Source: Propionispora hippei DSM 15287 (GTDB lineage: Bacteria; Bacillota; Negativicutes; Propionisporales; Propionisporaceae). Taken from it: 64,000 nt of DNA. The notes below the pieces were generated by a model. It was not told the origin of the DNA. It made no database searches and was given only the letters and a program-made list of their open reading frames with translations. This document shows, piece by piece, positions 27,004 through 36,064 of this stretch; position 1 is the stretch's first letter, and the number at the start of each line of letters is the position of its first letter. The position numbers and the translations under genes are program-made. Where the stretch lies: the NCBI RefSeq assembly GCF_900141835.1, contig NZ_FQZD01000004.1, positions 1 to 64,000 on the forward strand, in the 5' to 3' direction.

Positions 27004-28311
27004 ATGACATACGATGAGGCACTGGCCTATCTGGCCGGATTAAATACCTTCGGGATACAGTTGGGACTGACGAGGATTTCCCGCCTGCTGGAGCTGATGG
27101 GAAATCCGGAGCGGCAGTTTAAGTCCATCCATGTGACCGGCACCAACGGCAAGGGCTCGACAACCGCCATGCTGTCTGCCATTCTGGTTGCCAGCGGGAT
27201 CAAGACGGGGATGTATACATCCCCTCACTTGGTGGATTATACCGAGCGGCTGGCTATTGACGGGCAGCCGGTTGCCCGGGAGGACTTTGCCGCGGCAATC
27301 GAATATACCAGCCGTCAGGTGGCCAGGCTGCTGGAGCTGGGTGGGGAACAGCCCACCGAGTTTGAAGTGCTGACGGCGGCGGCCTTTTATTGGTTCGCCC
27401 GCTGCCGGGTGGAGTATGCGGTGATTGAGGTCGGTCTGGGCGGTTTGCTGGATTCGACCAATGTGATTATACCGGAGCTTTGCGTAATTACCAACGTAAC
27501 GATTGATCACATTGACCGTTGCGGCGCCACGGTGGCGGAGATTACCCACCATAAGGCCGGCATTATTAAGGAACGGGTCCCTGTCGTTACCTCCGCCGAG
27601 GGGGAAGCGCTGGAGCTGATCGGCCGGACGGCTGCCGGCAAAGCCGCTCCGCTATACCGTTGGGGTGAGGACTTTACCGCGTCTTTTGTCAAGTTCCAGG
27701 GGCAACTGCAGACCATCGATATACAGGCCGGTGTCTGGGAAAAACAGGAGCGTTTTGCATTGCCGCTGCTGGGCGCGCATCAGGTAAAAAATGCTGCCGT
27801 GGCAGTGGCGGCGGCCTGGCTGTTCAGCCGGCAGGAAAAGCGGGTCAGTGACCGGACCATAAGGGACGGGCTGCTTCAGGTAAGCTGGCCGGGCAGGTTC
27901 GAATTTGTCGGAGACAAGCCGGTTTTTGTGATTGACGGAGCACACAATCTGGCTGGTGTACAGGCGCTCAGGGATAACCTGGACAGTCTGTTCCCTGGTC
28001 GCCCCATTACTTTTTTGCTGGGCATTTTACGGGACAAGGATGTAGCCGGGATGACGAAAACCCTGATCCGGTCTTGCGACCGGGTGGTAGTAGTGGCGCC
28101 GCTTTCCGAGCGGGCCGGTGAACCGGCGGAGGTAGCGGCTCTGATTACGGCCGAATTGGTGAAGACGGCCGACTCCATAGAAGCCGGACTACAGGAGGTT
28201 TTTTTACTGGCCGGTGAAAACGGGATTGTCTGTGCTGCCGGGTCACTGTATCTGATCGGTGAAGTGAGAAGAAGGACCTTAAGTGGACAAATTCAGAATA
28301 ATCAGGTATAA
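27004..28311 (+). CDS. folC: Folylpolyglutamate synthase/dihydrofolate synthase
   Basis: A 435-residue ligase of the Mur family that adds glutamate to folates (and possibly to dihydropteroate). The ATP-binding motif GTNGKGSTTAML lies near residue 42, the folate-site SPHLVDYTERLAIDG near 74, and HIDRCGATVAEITHHKAGIIK near 165. The frame extends far upstream inside valS, but ATG 27004 with AAAGGTG six bases before it is the true start. The valS-folC pair is common in Firmicutes. It would polyglutamylate the THF used by fhs and folD. Confidence 0.95.
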   Translation: MTYDEALAYLAGLNTFGIQLGLTRISRLLELMGNPERQFKSIHVTGTNGKGSTTAMLSAILVASGIKTGMYTSPHLVDYTERLAIDGQPVAREDFAAAIEYTSRQVARLLELGGEQPTEFEVLTAAAFYWFARCRVEYAVIEVGLGGLLDSTNVIIPELCVITNVTIDHIDRCGATVAEITHHKAGIIKERVPVVTSAEGEALELIGRTAAGKAAPLYRWGEDFTASFVKFQGQLQTIDIQAGVWEKQERFALPLLGAHQVKNAAVAVAAAWLFSRQEKRVSDRTIRDGLLQVSWPGRFEFVGDKPVFVIDGAHNLAGVQALRDNLDSLFPGRPITFLLGILRDKDVAGMTKTLIRSCDRVVVVAPLSERAGEPAEVAALITAELVKTADSIEAGLQEVFLLAGENGIVCAAGSLYLIGEVRRRTLSGQIQNNQV

Positions 28312-28388
28312 TTAGCTAGATATTTATGTGGTTAACTGTTATTCGTCGGGAAGAGTATCGAATATTGAATAATTAAATGGGTGAAGCT

Positions 28389-29642
28389 GTGTACAAACAA
28401 TATAGCACTAGTAAATGGATATATAATCTGGACTTTTTTATTGAGCACTGCATTATGGCGGTTGCCTTTTTTTTGCCGCTCTCGCTGGATATTACCAGTG
28501 TATTTTTGGCAATTGGCGGTTTTATGTGGCTGGTAAAAATGGTGATTACCAGACGACTGGACACCAAAGCCACTGTTTTCGACGGAATGATTTTGTTTTT
28601 TGTCATATGGTCCGGTTTTTCAATTCAAAGTTCGCCTGATCCCGGTTATAGTTCGTATAACTATTTTCAGTTGATGAGCCGGTATGTGCTGCTCTACTAT
28701 TTGGTGGTCAATCACATTCATTCGCCCGAACAGTTGAAGCGGGTGCTTAAATTGATGGTACTGTCTTCCTGTCTGGTTTCTCTATACGGCTTTTATCAAT
28801 ATTTTCATGGTCTTGATATATCGAAGCTGGACTGGGTGGACGACAGCCAATTTCCCGAACTAAAAACGCGGGTATTTTCTACATTACATAATCCCAATCT
28901 GTTGGCTGGGTTTCTGGTTATTATGGCGGCCGTAACCACCGGCATTGTTTGTGGTCTAAAACGAGCGAGAGATAAGTTTTTTTTATCGGTTATTGTTAGC
29001 ATGCTGGGGCTGTGCCTGGTTTTCACCTATTCACGGGGCGCCTGGATCAGCATACTGGTAGTCATTATCATCTACAGCGTCTTTTACAGCCGCAAGCTTT
29101 TCTGGCTGCTGCTGATTATCCCGCTGCTGATGCTCTGCGGTCAGCATACCGCCTGGGAGCGGGTGCTGTCGATCTTTAATCCGACCGATACTTCGTCGTC
29201 ACTGCGCATGGCTCTGTGGGAAAGTACACTGGCCATGATTCACGACAAGCCGCTGCTTGGAGTCGGCTGGGGAGCCTATTGGCTGGCTTACCCCGACTAT
29301 GATTTTTACATTCATGATCCGGCGACGACCATTTTCCATGCTCACAACATGTACCTGGCGGTTGCGGCGGAAACCGGTATTCCGGGCCTGCTGGCCTTTA
29401 TGGGAATCCTTTACGGGCACATGGCGGCGGCCTTTAAGATGGCCGTTCAGGGGAGATCGAAATGGCTGTCTGGCATTATGCTGGGCATGGTGGCGGCGAT
29501 GGCCAGTATTGTTATTGGCGGCTTGACCGATTACATTTTATTTAATATTCAGATGTCTATGTTGTTCTGGTTGATCAATGGGTTGATTGTCGCCGCTTGG
29601 CGCATCCATCACAGCTCTTTTGCCACGCCTTACAAATTTTGA
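28389..29642 (+). CDS. O-antigen ligase-like (Wzy/WaaL family) membrane protein
   Basis: About 417 residues with roughly 11 or 12 membrane segments and a long extracytoplasmic loop near residues 255-330 ending in FHAHNMYLAVAAETGIPG. The H-NxxL motif with this loop is typical of the O-antigen ligase/polymerase superfamily, which joins polysaccharide to lipid A-core or to proteins. GTG 28389 is chosen because GGGTGAA precedes it; ATG 28377 lacks a binding site. It is a solitary gene between folC and rex, so the substrate is unknown. Its presence suggests an outer membrane with surface polysaccharide. Confidence 0.75.
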   Translation: MYKQYSTSKWIYNLDFFIEHCIMAVAFFLPLSLDITSVFLAIGGFMWLVKMVITRRLDTKATVFDGMILFFVIWSGFSIQSSPDPGYSSYNYFQLMSRYVLLYYLVVNHIHSPEQLKRVLKLMVLSSCLVSLYGFYQYFHGLDISKLDWVDDSQFPELKTRVFSTLHNPNLLAGFLVIMAAVTTGIVCGLKRARDKFFLSVIVSMLGLCLVFTYSRGAWISILVVIIIYSVFYSRKLFWLLLIIPLLMLCGQHTAWERVLSIFNPTDTSSSLRMALWESTLAMIHDKPLLGVGWGAYWLAYPDYDFYIHDPATTIFHAHNMYLAVAAETGIPGLLAFMGILYGHMAAAFKMAVQGRSKWLSGIMLGMVAAMASIVIGGLTDYILFNIQMSMLFWLINGLIVAAWRIHHSSFATPYKF

Positions 29643-29715
29643 AATGGGGCGGCATAATGGAGGCAGGCGCTATACTTTGGATTGTAGCCAATGAGGCGCC
29701 AGGATCGCTCGCCTA

Positions 29716-29744
29716 TTGTTTATTTCTGGAATCTGGACTATAAT
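29716..29744 (+). promoter_or_regulatory. Promoter of rex
   Basis: TTGTTT (29716-29721), 17 bases, TATAAT (29739-29744), about 105 bp before the rex start. No clear Rex operator (TTGTTAANNNNTTAACAA type) was found near it. Confidence 0.6.
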
Positions 29745-29849
29745 ATAGTACGGTATTCAAAGGTATTATTTTGTAAACAAATGGGTGATTTTTGCCAATT
29801 ATGAACGAGCTATTTTTTTGAAGTATCCTTATCTTAGGGGGGGAAGTTT

Positions 29850-30503
29850 TTGAAAGAAGACTCCATCATTATTTCGAAAGCGACGATTGACCGTCTGCCG
29901 CTATATTTTCGTACGTTGCGCCTGTTGCAACGGGAAGATGTGGAGATCATATCTTCAGAGGAGCTGGGCCGCCGGCTGGGAATTACGCCGGAACAGATCA
30001 GGAAGGATTTGGCATCCTTCGGGCAGTTTGGCAAAAAAGGTGTCGGCTATTATGTAAAGGAACTTTTGCGTAATATTGGCGATATACTGGGACTGCACTG
30101 CAATTGGAATTTTGCGATTATCGGTGTAGGCCATCTGGGCTGGGCCTTGGCCAACTATCGACACTTTTCTTCGTTAGGCTTTAATTTGGCAGCGATCTTT
30201 GATGTTGACCCCACTAAGATCGGCCTGCATATCAATGGTGTTCAGGTGTTTCACTTGGATGACATGGAGAAAATTGTGCAGGAGAAGAACATTCACATTG
30301 GCATTATTGCCGTTCCGGAAGCGCATGCCCAGGAAGTAGCTGATAAGCTGGTGGTGTCCGGCATCCGGGGGATTTGGAATTTTGCGCCCCGTAAAATCCG
30401 GGTTCCCGGCAGTATTTATGTTATTGATGAAGATTTGTCCGTCGGGTTGAGCAGCCTGTCTTATTACCTGGCGCGAAAAGTGCCGCCGAAACAACAGATA
30501 TAA
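29850..30503 (+). CDS. rex: Redox-sensing transcriptional repressor Rex
   Basis: A 217-residue repressor that senses the NADH/NAD+ ratio and controls fermentation and respiration genes. The N-terminal winged helix has RTLRLLQREDVEIISSEELGRR and the strongly conserved DLASFGQFGKKGVGY near residues 51-65; the Rossmann domain begins with GVGHLGWAL near 91-99 and includes DVDPTKIG. TTG 29850 follows a very purine-rich AGGGGGGG site. In a propionate fermenter, Rex targets would likely include succinate or ferredoxin-linked enzymes, but no operator was recognised in this window. Confidence 0.95.
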   Translation: MKEDSIIISKATIDRLPLYFRTLRLLQREDVEIISSEELGRRLGITPEQIRKDLASFGQFGKKGVGYYVKELLRNIGDILGLHCNWNFAIIGVGHLGWALANYRHFSSLGFNLAAIFDVDPTKIGLHINGVQVFHLDDMEKIVQEKNIHIGIIAVPEAHAQEVADKLVVSGIRGIWNFAPRKIRVPGSIYVIDEDLSVGLSSLSYYLARKVPPKQQI

Positions 30504-30524
30504 TTGTGTATTTTGTATATTTTT

Positions 30525-30748
30525 TATAATAAATAAAAATTTCACATACTTGGCAGGAGATACGGTATGAATATAGAAGTACACTTAGGAAGAAATATAT
30601 ACAGTATCTAAAACATCATATAAGTAACCTAAGCGTTATGCTGTTATGCTTGGGCCGGTTAGTTATGGCCTTTTTGCTTTGTTTTATGGACAGCAGCATA
30701 CACCTAGGGTTGTTTTGTACCAACAAAATAGGCCTTTGGTGTTTTTTT
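30525..30748 (+). other. Short transcription unit with a 14-codon ORF and tandem terminators
   Basis: TATAAT at 30525-30530 could be a -10 box. A 14-codon ORF starts at ATG 30567 (stop TAA 30609-30611) and is preceded by GGCAGGAGA at proper spacing. Then come a GGCC/GGCC hairpin with TTTTT (30653-30675) and a second hairpin ACACC/GGTGT with seven T (30700-30748). The unit could be a leader peptide, a small RNA or a tiny peptide gene. Nothing identifies its role. Confidence 0.4.
30700..30748 (+). terminator. Terminator hairpin downstream of rex region
   Basis: ACACC (30700-30704) pairs with GGTGT (30738-30742), extended by TTGTTTTG with ACAAAATAG-like pairing, followed by a run of seven T. 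Confidence 0.7.
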
Positions 30749-30790
30749 ATGATAACTTGTGTGTATATGTATTCCAAATAAAAAAAATAC

Positions 30791-30997
30791 TAGAAAAGCA
30801 CTGCTTTATTCGCACTGCGCGTCCTGAAGGAGCTTTTTCCGTCTGGCTGCGTCAGCAAAATCTTACAATAGTCCAACTATTCCTCCGATTTTGCTCCCTT
30901 GCCAGGTGAAAAAATCTTTGTTAGTATCTTGTTAATTCTAAAACGATAAGGTCCCGAGGTACTGGGACGACAGGCCTGTTAAATCAGTGTTTCCCTA
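30791..30997. repeat. Intergenic palindromic repeat, class I copy 2
   Basis: Outer ends TAGAAAAGCACTGCTTTA and TTAAATCAGTGTTTCCCTA pair at about 15 of 19 positions. The interior has the class I core: GCGCGTCCTGA, CTTTTTCCGTCTGGC, TGCGTCAGCAAAATC, ATAGTCCAACTATTCC and CTTGCCAGGTGAAAAAATC. An extra segment of about 40 bases near 30935-30970 makes it longer than other copies. Its end lies about 10 bases before the ribosome binding site of the CoA-transferase gene. Confidence 0.8.
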
Positions 30998-31022
30998 GAC
31001 TAGAATGGGAAGGAGTATGGAT

Positions 31023-32528
31023 ATGATTGACATCCAAGATCGCATACGCAACAAAACATTATTAGACAGAATTGTTACTGCTGAAGAAGCGGCGGCAATT
31101 ATAAAGCCTAATATGAATGTGGGGACAAGCGGTTTTACGCCGGCTGGCTATCCCAAGGCGGTGCCCATGGCGTTAGCGGAAAGAATTTCCAAAGAGCATT
31201 TTCAAATTAATTTATGGACAGGTGCTTCCGTGGGCCAGGAACTGGACGGTTCGCTGGCGGCAGTAAACGGAATTGCCAGAAGAATGCCTTACCAAACTAA
31301 TGGTGACTTGCGTAAGTCTTTAAATAGCGGTAAGGTAAATTATTTTGACCTTCACCTTAGCGAATCGGCTCAATTGACACGCTACGGTTTTTTTGGCGGT
31401 AAAGTGGATGTAGCTATTGTTGAAGCCTGTGCCATTACCGAGGAGGGGCATCTGATCCCCACTACTTCGATGGGCAATACTGCGTCTTATGTACAAAGCG
31501 CTGATATTGTTATTGTTGAAATTAACACTTCCCAGCCGCTGGCCTTGGAAGGCATGCATGACGTGTATGTGCCGCTTGATCCGCCGCACCGTCAACCGAT
31601 TCCGATTGTCAAAGTAGATGACCGTATTGGTACGCCTTACATACCCTGTGGCCTAGATAAAATAAAATACATCGTTCCCTGTGATATTCCGGACGATGTA
31701 CGCGATTTTGCCCCAATTGACGATAATTCCAAAACTATGTCCGAATTGGCCATTGAATTTTTCAAACATGAGATCAAAGCGGGCCGCTTGCCGAAGGATC
31801 TGTTGCCGTTGCAGTCCGGCGTAGGTTCGGTGGCCAATGCGGTTATTTCCGGTTTTGTCGATTCGGATTTTAAAAATCTCGAAGTATATACGGAAGTTAT
31901 TCAGGACGGCATGCTTGATTTGGCCGATGCCGGCAAATTGAAATTTGCCTCGGGAACTTCCTTCTCGCCTTCGCCGGACGGTCAGAAACGCCTGTATGCC
32001 AATATTGACAAATACCGAAGCAAAATGATGTTAAGACCACAGGAAATTGCCAACAGTCCGGAGATTGCTCGTCGTATCGGTATTATCGCGATGAATACAG
32101 CCATTGAATTTGATATTTATGGACATGTCAACTCGACCCATATTATGGGCAGCAAGATGATGAACGGTATTGGCGGATCCGGGGATTTTGCCCGTAATGC
32201 ATATCTAACGTTATTCTTTTCCACTTCGGTGGCCAAAGGAGGTCTTATTTCATCCGTCGTCCCTATGTGTTCGCATATAGACCATACCGAACATGATGTC
32301 GACGTGTTTATTACTGAACGCGGCCTGGCGGATGTCCGTGGCCTGAGTCCTCGTGAAAGAGCCAGGGTAATTATTGAGAAATGTGCCCATCCTGATTACC
32401 AGCCCATGCTGACGGATTACTTGGATAGAGCTGAAAAGGCCACCAAGTTTGCCCATACACCGCACCTTCTGGATGAGGCACTGTCTTGGCATGCTAGATT
32501 TTTACAAACCGGGACTATGAAAAAATAA
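31023..32528 (+). CDS. Acyl-CoA:carboxylate CoA-transferase (succinate/propionate type, Cat1/AarC family)
   Basis: A 501-residue member of the acetyl-CoA hydrolase/transferase family. By context it moves CoA from propionyl-CoA to succinate, releasing propionate and regenerating succinyl-CoA for the mutase. The N-terminal glycine-rich NVGTSGFTPAGYPKAVP near residue 33 and EVYTEVIQDGMLDL near 285, whose Glu is the expected acyl-accepting residue, are visible. ATG 31023 is chosen because GGGAAGGAG lies seven bases before it; two earlier ATGs overlap or touch that site. It opens the methylmalonyl gene cluster. Confidence 0.85.
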   Translation: MIDIQDRIRNKTLLDRIVTAEEAAAIIKPNMNVGTSGFTPAGYPKAVPMALAERISKEHFQINLWTGASVGQELDGSLAAVNGIARRMPYQTNGDLRKSLNSGKVNYFDLHLSESAQLTRYGFFGGKVDVAIVEACAITEEGHLIPTTSMGNTASYVQSADIVIVEINTSQPLALEGMHDVYVPLDPPHRQPIPIVKVDDRIGTPYIPCGLDKIKYIVPCDIPDDVRDFAPIDDNSKTMSELAIEFFKHEIKAGRLPKDLLPLQSGVGSVANAVISGFVDSDFKNLEVYTEVIQDGMLDLADAGKLKFASGTSFSPSPDGQKRLYANIDKYRSKMMLRPQEIANSPEIARRIGIIAMNTAIEFDIYGHVNSTHIMGSKMMNGIGGSGDFARNAYLTLFFSTSVAKGGLISSVVPMCSHIDHTEHDVDVFITERGLADVRGLSPRERARVIIEKCAHPDYQPMLTDYLDRAEKATKFAHTPHLLDEALSWHARFLQTGTMKK

Positions 32529-32555
32529 AGCAATTTTAAAGAGGGGGACATAATA

Positions 32556-34208
32556 GTGAGTACGAGTGTTGAACAGTTGAAAGAAAAAAAAGCAGCCTAT
32601 GATGCTAAAGTTGAGAAAGCCTTAGCCAAATTTCCTGAGCGGAAGAATCTGGAGCCTAACAGATTGTATACGCCGTTGGACGTTACCGAATTTGATTATG
32701 AAAAGGATCTTGGTTTCCCGGGCGAATTTCCATTTACCCGCGGTGTACAGCCGACCATGTATCGCGGCCGTTTCTGGACCATGCGTCAATATGCCGGCTT
32801 TGCTACGGCGGAAGAATCCAATAAACGGTATAAGTTTCTGCTGGATGCCGGCCAAACCGGTCTTTCCGTAGCTTTTGACCTGCCGACCCAGATCGGTTAC
32901 GACTCGGACGATGCCATTTCCGAAGGGGAAGTTGGTAAGGTGGGTGTGGCCATCGACTCGCTGGCTGATATGGAAACCTTGTTTGACGGGATTCCATTGG
33001 ACAAAGTATCGACTTCTATGACCATCAATGCACCGGCATCGGTTTTGTTGGCCATGTATATTGCTGTGGCTGAAAAACAAGGGGTAACTCCTGATAAATT
33101 AAACGGTACTATCCAAAACGACATCCTGAAAGAGTATGCGGCACGCGGTACTTACATATTCCCGCCTAAACCTTCCATGCGTTTGATTACTAATATTTTT
33201 GAATATTGCTCGAAGAATGTTCCTAACTGGAATACCATCTCTATCTCCGGCTACCATATCCGTGAAGCTGGTTCCACGGCTGCGCAGGAAATCGCCTTTA
33301 CGATTGCCGACGGTATCGCCTATGTAGAAGCGGCTATTAAAGCAGGCCTCAATGTAGATGATTTTGCCGGACGTCTTTCCTTCTTCTGGAACGCCCATAA
33401 CAATGTGCTGGAAGAAGTGGCTAAATTCCGTGCATCCCGTCGCATTTGGGCTAAAGTTATGAAAGAACGTTTTAAAGCGCAAAAGCCCAAATCCTGGATG
33501 CTGCGTTTCCACACGCAAACAGCCGGATCCATGCTGACTGCTCAACAACCGGAAAATAACATTGTCCGTGTTGCACTGCAGACGGTAGCCGCTGTATTGG
33601 GCGGAACCCAATCCTTACACACTAACTCGAAAGATGAAGCTCTGGCCCTGCCGACCGAAGATTCGGTACGCATTGCACTGAGAACTCAGCAGATTGTTGC
33701 CTATGAAAGCGGCATTGCCGATACCATTGACCCGCTGGCCGGTTCTTACTATATCGAAGCTCTGACTAACAAACTGGAGGAAGAAGCCCTCGCTTACATC
33801 CAAAAGATTGATGATATGGGCGGCGCTCCTGTAGCTATTGAAAAAGGCTACATTCAAAAAGAAATCCAGGACAGCGCTTACAAATATCAAATGGAAGTGG
33901 AAACCAAAAAGCGCATTGTTGTTGGCGTAAATCAATTCCAGATTGAAGAAAAACCGGTAGAAGGATTGCTTCGGGTTGACCCGTCCGTCGGCGTAGGACA
34001 AAAAGCTAAATTGGCCGAATTGCGGGCAAAACGCGACAATGCTGTGGTTGAAGCTAAATTGGCAGCCTTGGCTGTAGCCTGCAAAGACGAGCATACCAAC
34101 TTAATGCCTATTATTTTGGATGCAGTCAGAGCCTATGCAACACTTGGCGAAATCTGCAATGTAATGCGCAGTGTTTTCGGTGAATATGAGGCCCATGTAA
34201 GCCTGTAA
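32556..34208 (+). CDS. mcmA1: Methylmalonyl-CoA mutase, catalytic subunit
   Basis: A 550-residue TIM-barrel subunit without the B12-binding domain, which is encoded separately downstream. It interconverts succinyl-CoA and (R)-methylmalonyl-CoA by a radical mechanism. [28 protein letters not shown] near residues 60-90 contains the conserved substrate-contact Tyr, Arg and the TMRQYAG motif; [17 protein letters not shown] near 230 is also family-specific. GTG 32556 follows GAGGGGG. Note the alternative, isobutyryl-CoA mutase type; the neighbouring epimerase and MmdA favour methylmalonyl-CoA. Confidence 0.93.
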   Translation: MSTSVEQLKEKKAAYDAKVEKALAKFPERKNLEPNRLYTPLDVTEFDYEKDLGFPGEFPFTRGVQPTMYRGRFWTMRQYAGFATAEESNKRYKFLLDAGQTGLSVAFDLPTQIGYDSDDAISEGEVGKVGVAIDSLADMETLFDGIPLDKVSTSMTINAPASVLLAMYIAVAEKQGVTPDKLNGTIQNDILKEYAARGTYIFPPKPSMRLITNIFEYCSKNVPNWNTISISGYHIREAGSTAAQEIAFTIADGIAYVEAAIKAGLNVDDFAGRLSFFWNAHNNVLEEVAKFRASRRIWAKVMKERFKAQKPKSWMLRFHTQTAGSMLTAQQPENNIVRVALQTVAAVLGGTQSLHTNSKDEALALPTEDSVRIALRTQQIVAYESGIADTIDPLAGSYYIEALTNKLEEEALAYIQKIDDMGGAPVAIEKGYIQKEIQDSAYKYQMEVETKKRIVVGVNQFQIEEKPVEGLLRVDPSVGVGQKAKLAELRAKRDNAVVEAKLAALAVACKDEHTNLMPIILDAVRAYATLGEICNVMRSVFGEYEAHVSL

Positions 34209-34265
34209 ATAATACAGGTCTTGAGAGTAGCACACTTTAAGAGTAATCATGAGAGGAAGATAGAC

Positions 34266-34658
34266 ATGGAAAAACGTATAAGAGTATTGGTGGCAAAACC
34301 AGGTCTTGATGGTCATGACCGCGGTGCTAAGGTAGTAGCGCGTGCATTAAGAGATGCAGGCTTCGAGGTAATTTATACAGGACTTAGACAAACCCCTGAA
34401 CAAATTGCCGAAGCGGCTTTGCAAGAAGACGTAAATGTAGTTGCTTTGAGCTTGTTGTCAGGCGCTCATACTCATCTGTTCCCAAAAGTAGTTAACCTGC
34501 TTCGTGACAAAGGGATGAGCGATGTATTGGTGCTTGGTGGCGGCGTTATTCCCGATGCCGACATCCCGGCGTTGAAGGAAGCTGGCGTGGCGGAAGTCTT
34601 TACTCCCGGTACGGCCACGCAAACCATTGTCGATTTCATCAACAGCAAATTGAACTAG
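34266..34658 (+). CDS. mcmA2: Methylmalonyl-CoA mutase, B12-binding subunit
   Basis: A 130-residue cobalamin-binding domain protein. The DxHxxG motif appears as DGHDRG near residue 16, with the histidine that replaces the lower axial ligand of B12; [12 protein letters not shown] and [18 protein letters not shown] complete the Rossmann-like B12 fold. ATG 34266 with AGAGGAAG before it gives the standard start; the frame is open upstream to 34221. Together with the preceding gene it makes a split, archaeal-style mutase. Confidence 0.95.
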   Translation: MEKRIRVLVAKPGLDGHDRGAKVVARALRDAGFEVIYTGLRQTPEQIAEAALQEDVNVVALSLLSGAHTHLFPKVVNLLRDKGMSDVLVLGGGVIPDADIPALKEAGVAEVFTPGTATQTIVDFINSKLN

Positions 34659-34661
34659 GTT

Positions 34662-35609
34662 GTGAATCCCGTGGATATTGTAAAGGATTTATTAGCCGGT
34701 TCGCGGCTGGCCCTGTCACGGGCGATTACGGCCGTGGAAAATGAATATGATCACGCTGTGCAGATTATGCAGCAAATTTATCCCCATACCGGTAATGCCT
34801 ACGTTATTGGCATTACCGGGCCGCCGGGGGCGGGAAAGAGTACTTTGACCGACAAATTGGCACGGGAATACCGTCGCCGCGGTAAGACGGTGGGCATTGT
34901 GGCCATTGATCCGACCAGTCCTTTTTCCGGTGGCGCGATTTTAGGCGACCGCATCCGGATGAATGAACTGACTCTGGACGAGGGTGTATTTATCCGCAGT
35001 ATGGGAACCCGCGGCAGTTTGGGCGGTTTATCGCATAAGACCGGTGAAGTGGTTAAGCTGATGGATGCCGCCGGCAAGGATATCGTGATTGTGGAAACGG
35101 TGGGCGTGGGACAGTCGGAAGTGGATGTCGCCAAGACGGCGGATACGACACTGGTTGTTCTGGTTCCCGGTCTCGGTGACGATATTCAGGCCATCAAAGC
35201 CGGGATTTTGGAGATTGGCGATATTTTTGCCATCAATAAGGCAGACCGGGAAGGCGTAGATCGGCTCAATGTCGAACTGGAAATGATGCTGGACTTGAAT
35301 CAGTACAAAGTTGATTGGCGTCCCCCGATCAAAAAGGTCATTGCATCACAAAACCAGGGAATTACCGAACTGGCGGATACCATTGATAAACACGCCGCCT
35401 GGTCGGAAGAAACCGGTGAAAGGGTGGTTCGTCGTGGCAAACGGGTAAAAGATGAATTGATTGCCATGTTGAATTCACAGATTGGCCGGTATATTATAAA
35501 TAAGATGACCGTCTCCGGGGAATTTGATCAACTGATCAAACAAGTGGAAGATCGGGAACAGGACCCGTACACTGCTGTGGATGGGATTTTGAAAGCGGTA
35601 TTACGCTAA
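34662..35609 (+). CDS. meaB: MeaB-type G-protein chaperone of methylmalonyl-CoA mutase
   Basis: A 315-residue SIMIBI GTPase (ArgK/MeaB family) that gates B12 loading and protects the mutase from inactivation. GITGPPGAGKSTLTDKL near residue 49 is the P-loop; IDPTSPFSGGAILGDRIRM near 85 and ETVGVGQSEVDV near 145 are the MeaB switch regions; INKADREG is the G4 NKxD motif. GTG 34662 begins three bases after the previous stop, so translation is likely coupled. The weak binding site is odd but acceptable for a coupled gene. Confidence 0.94.
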   Translation: MNPVDIVKDLLAGSRLALSRAITAVENEYDHAVQIMQQIYPHTGNAYVIGITGPPGAGKSTLTDKLAREYRRRGKTVGIVAIDPTSPFSGGAILGDRIRMNELTLDEGVFIRSMGTRGSLGGLSHKTGEVVKLMDAAGKDIVIVETVGVGQSEVDVAKTADTTLVVLVPGLGDDIQAIKAGILEIGDIFAINKADREGVDRLNVELEMMLDLNQYKVDWRPPIKKVIASQNQGITELADTIDKHAAWSEETGERVVRRGKRVKDELIAMLNSQIGRYIINKMTVSGEFDQLIKQVEDREQDPYTAVDGILKAVLR

Positions 35610-35633
35610 GAAATTGAAAAGGAGGCAAATATA

Positions 35634-36041
35634 ATGTTTGAAGTGCTTAAAGTGGACCATATAGGTATCGCCGTTAAAGATCTGGAACAGGCGAAAAAGT
35701 TTTATACCGAAGTATTGGGAATGAAGGCTATGGGGGAAGAAGTTGTTGAGCAGCAAAAGGTAAAAGTCTGCTTTATTCCTAGCGGTGACAGTGAAGTGGA
35801 GCTCTTGGAATCGACTGCTCCGGACGGACCGATTGCTAAATTTATTGAAAAGAACGGAGAAGGTATCCAGCATATCGCTCTTCGTGTCGACAACATTGAA
35901 AATGCGTTGGCTGATCTCAAAGAAAAAGGTGTTCGCCTGATCGATGAGAAGCCGCGTTATGGTGCCGGCGGCGCCAGTATTGCTTTCGTTCATCCTAAAG
36001 CAACTGGCGGAATTTTGCTGGAGCTTTCGGAGCGTAAATAG
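35634..36041 (+). CDS. mce: Methylmalonyl-CoA epimerase
   Basis: A 135-residue metalloenzyme of the vicinal oxygen chelate family that converts (R)- to (S)-methylmalonyl-CoA. [15 protein letters not shown] at the N-terminus carries the metal-binding His, [12 protein letters not shown] near 80 the second His, and GGILLELSE near the end the Glu. Length is typical. AAGGAGG precedes ATG. It sits between meaB and the carboxyltransferase gene, matching the order of reactions from mutase to decarboxylase. Confidence 0.95.
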   Translation: MFEVLKVDHIGIAVKDLEQAKKFYTEVLGMKAMGEEVVEQQKVKVCFIPSGDSEVELLESTAPDGPIAKFIEKNGEGIQHIALRVDNIENALADLKEKGVRLIDEKPRYGAGGASIAFVHPKATGGILLELSERK

Positions 36042-36064
36042 TTTCATTTCGTAGGAGGTATAAG

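Noticed and set aside
29745-29849. Rex operator in front of rex
   Set aside because: TTTTGTAAACAAAT at about 29771 has partial half-site character but not the 18-bp inverted pattern.
30646-30909. Plus-strand ORF of 87 residues
   Set aside because: It runs through terminator hairpins and the class I repeat, and lacks a binding site.
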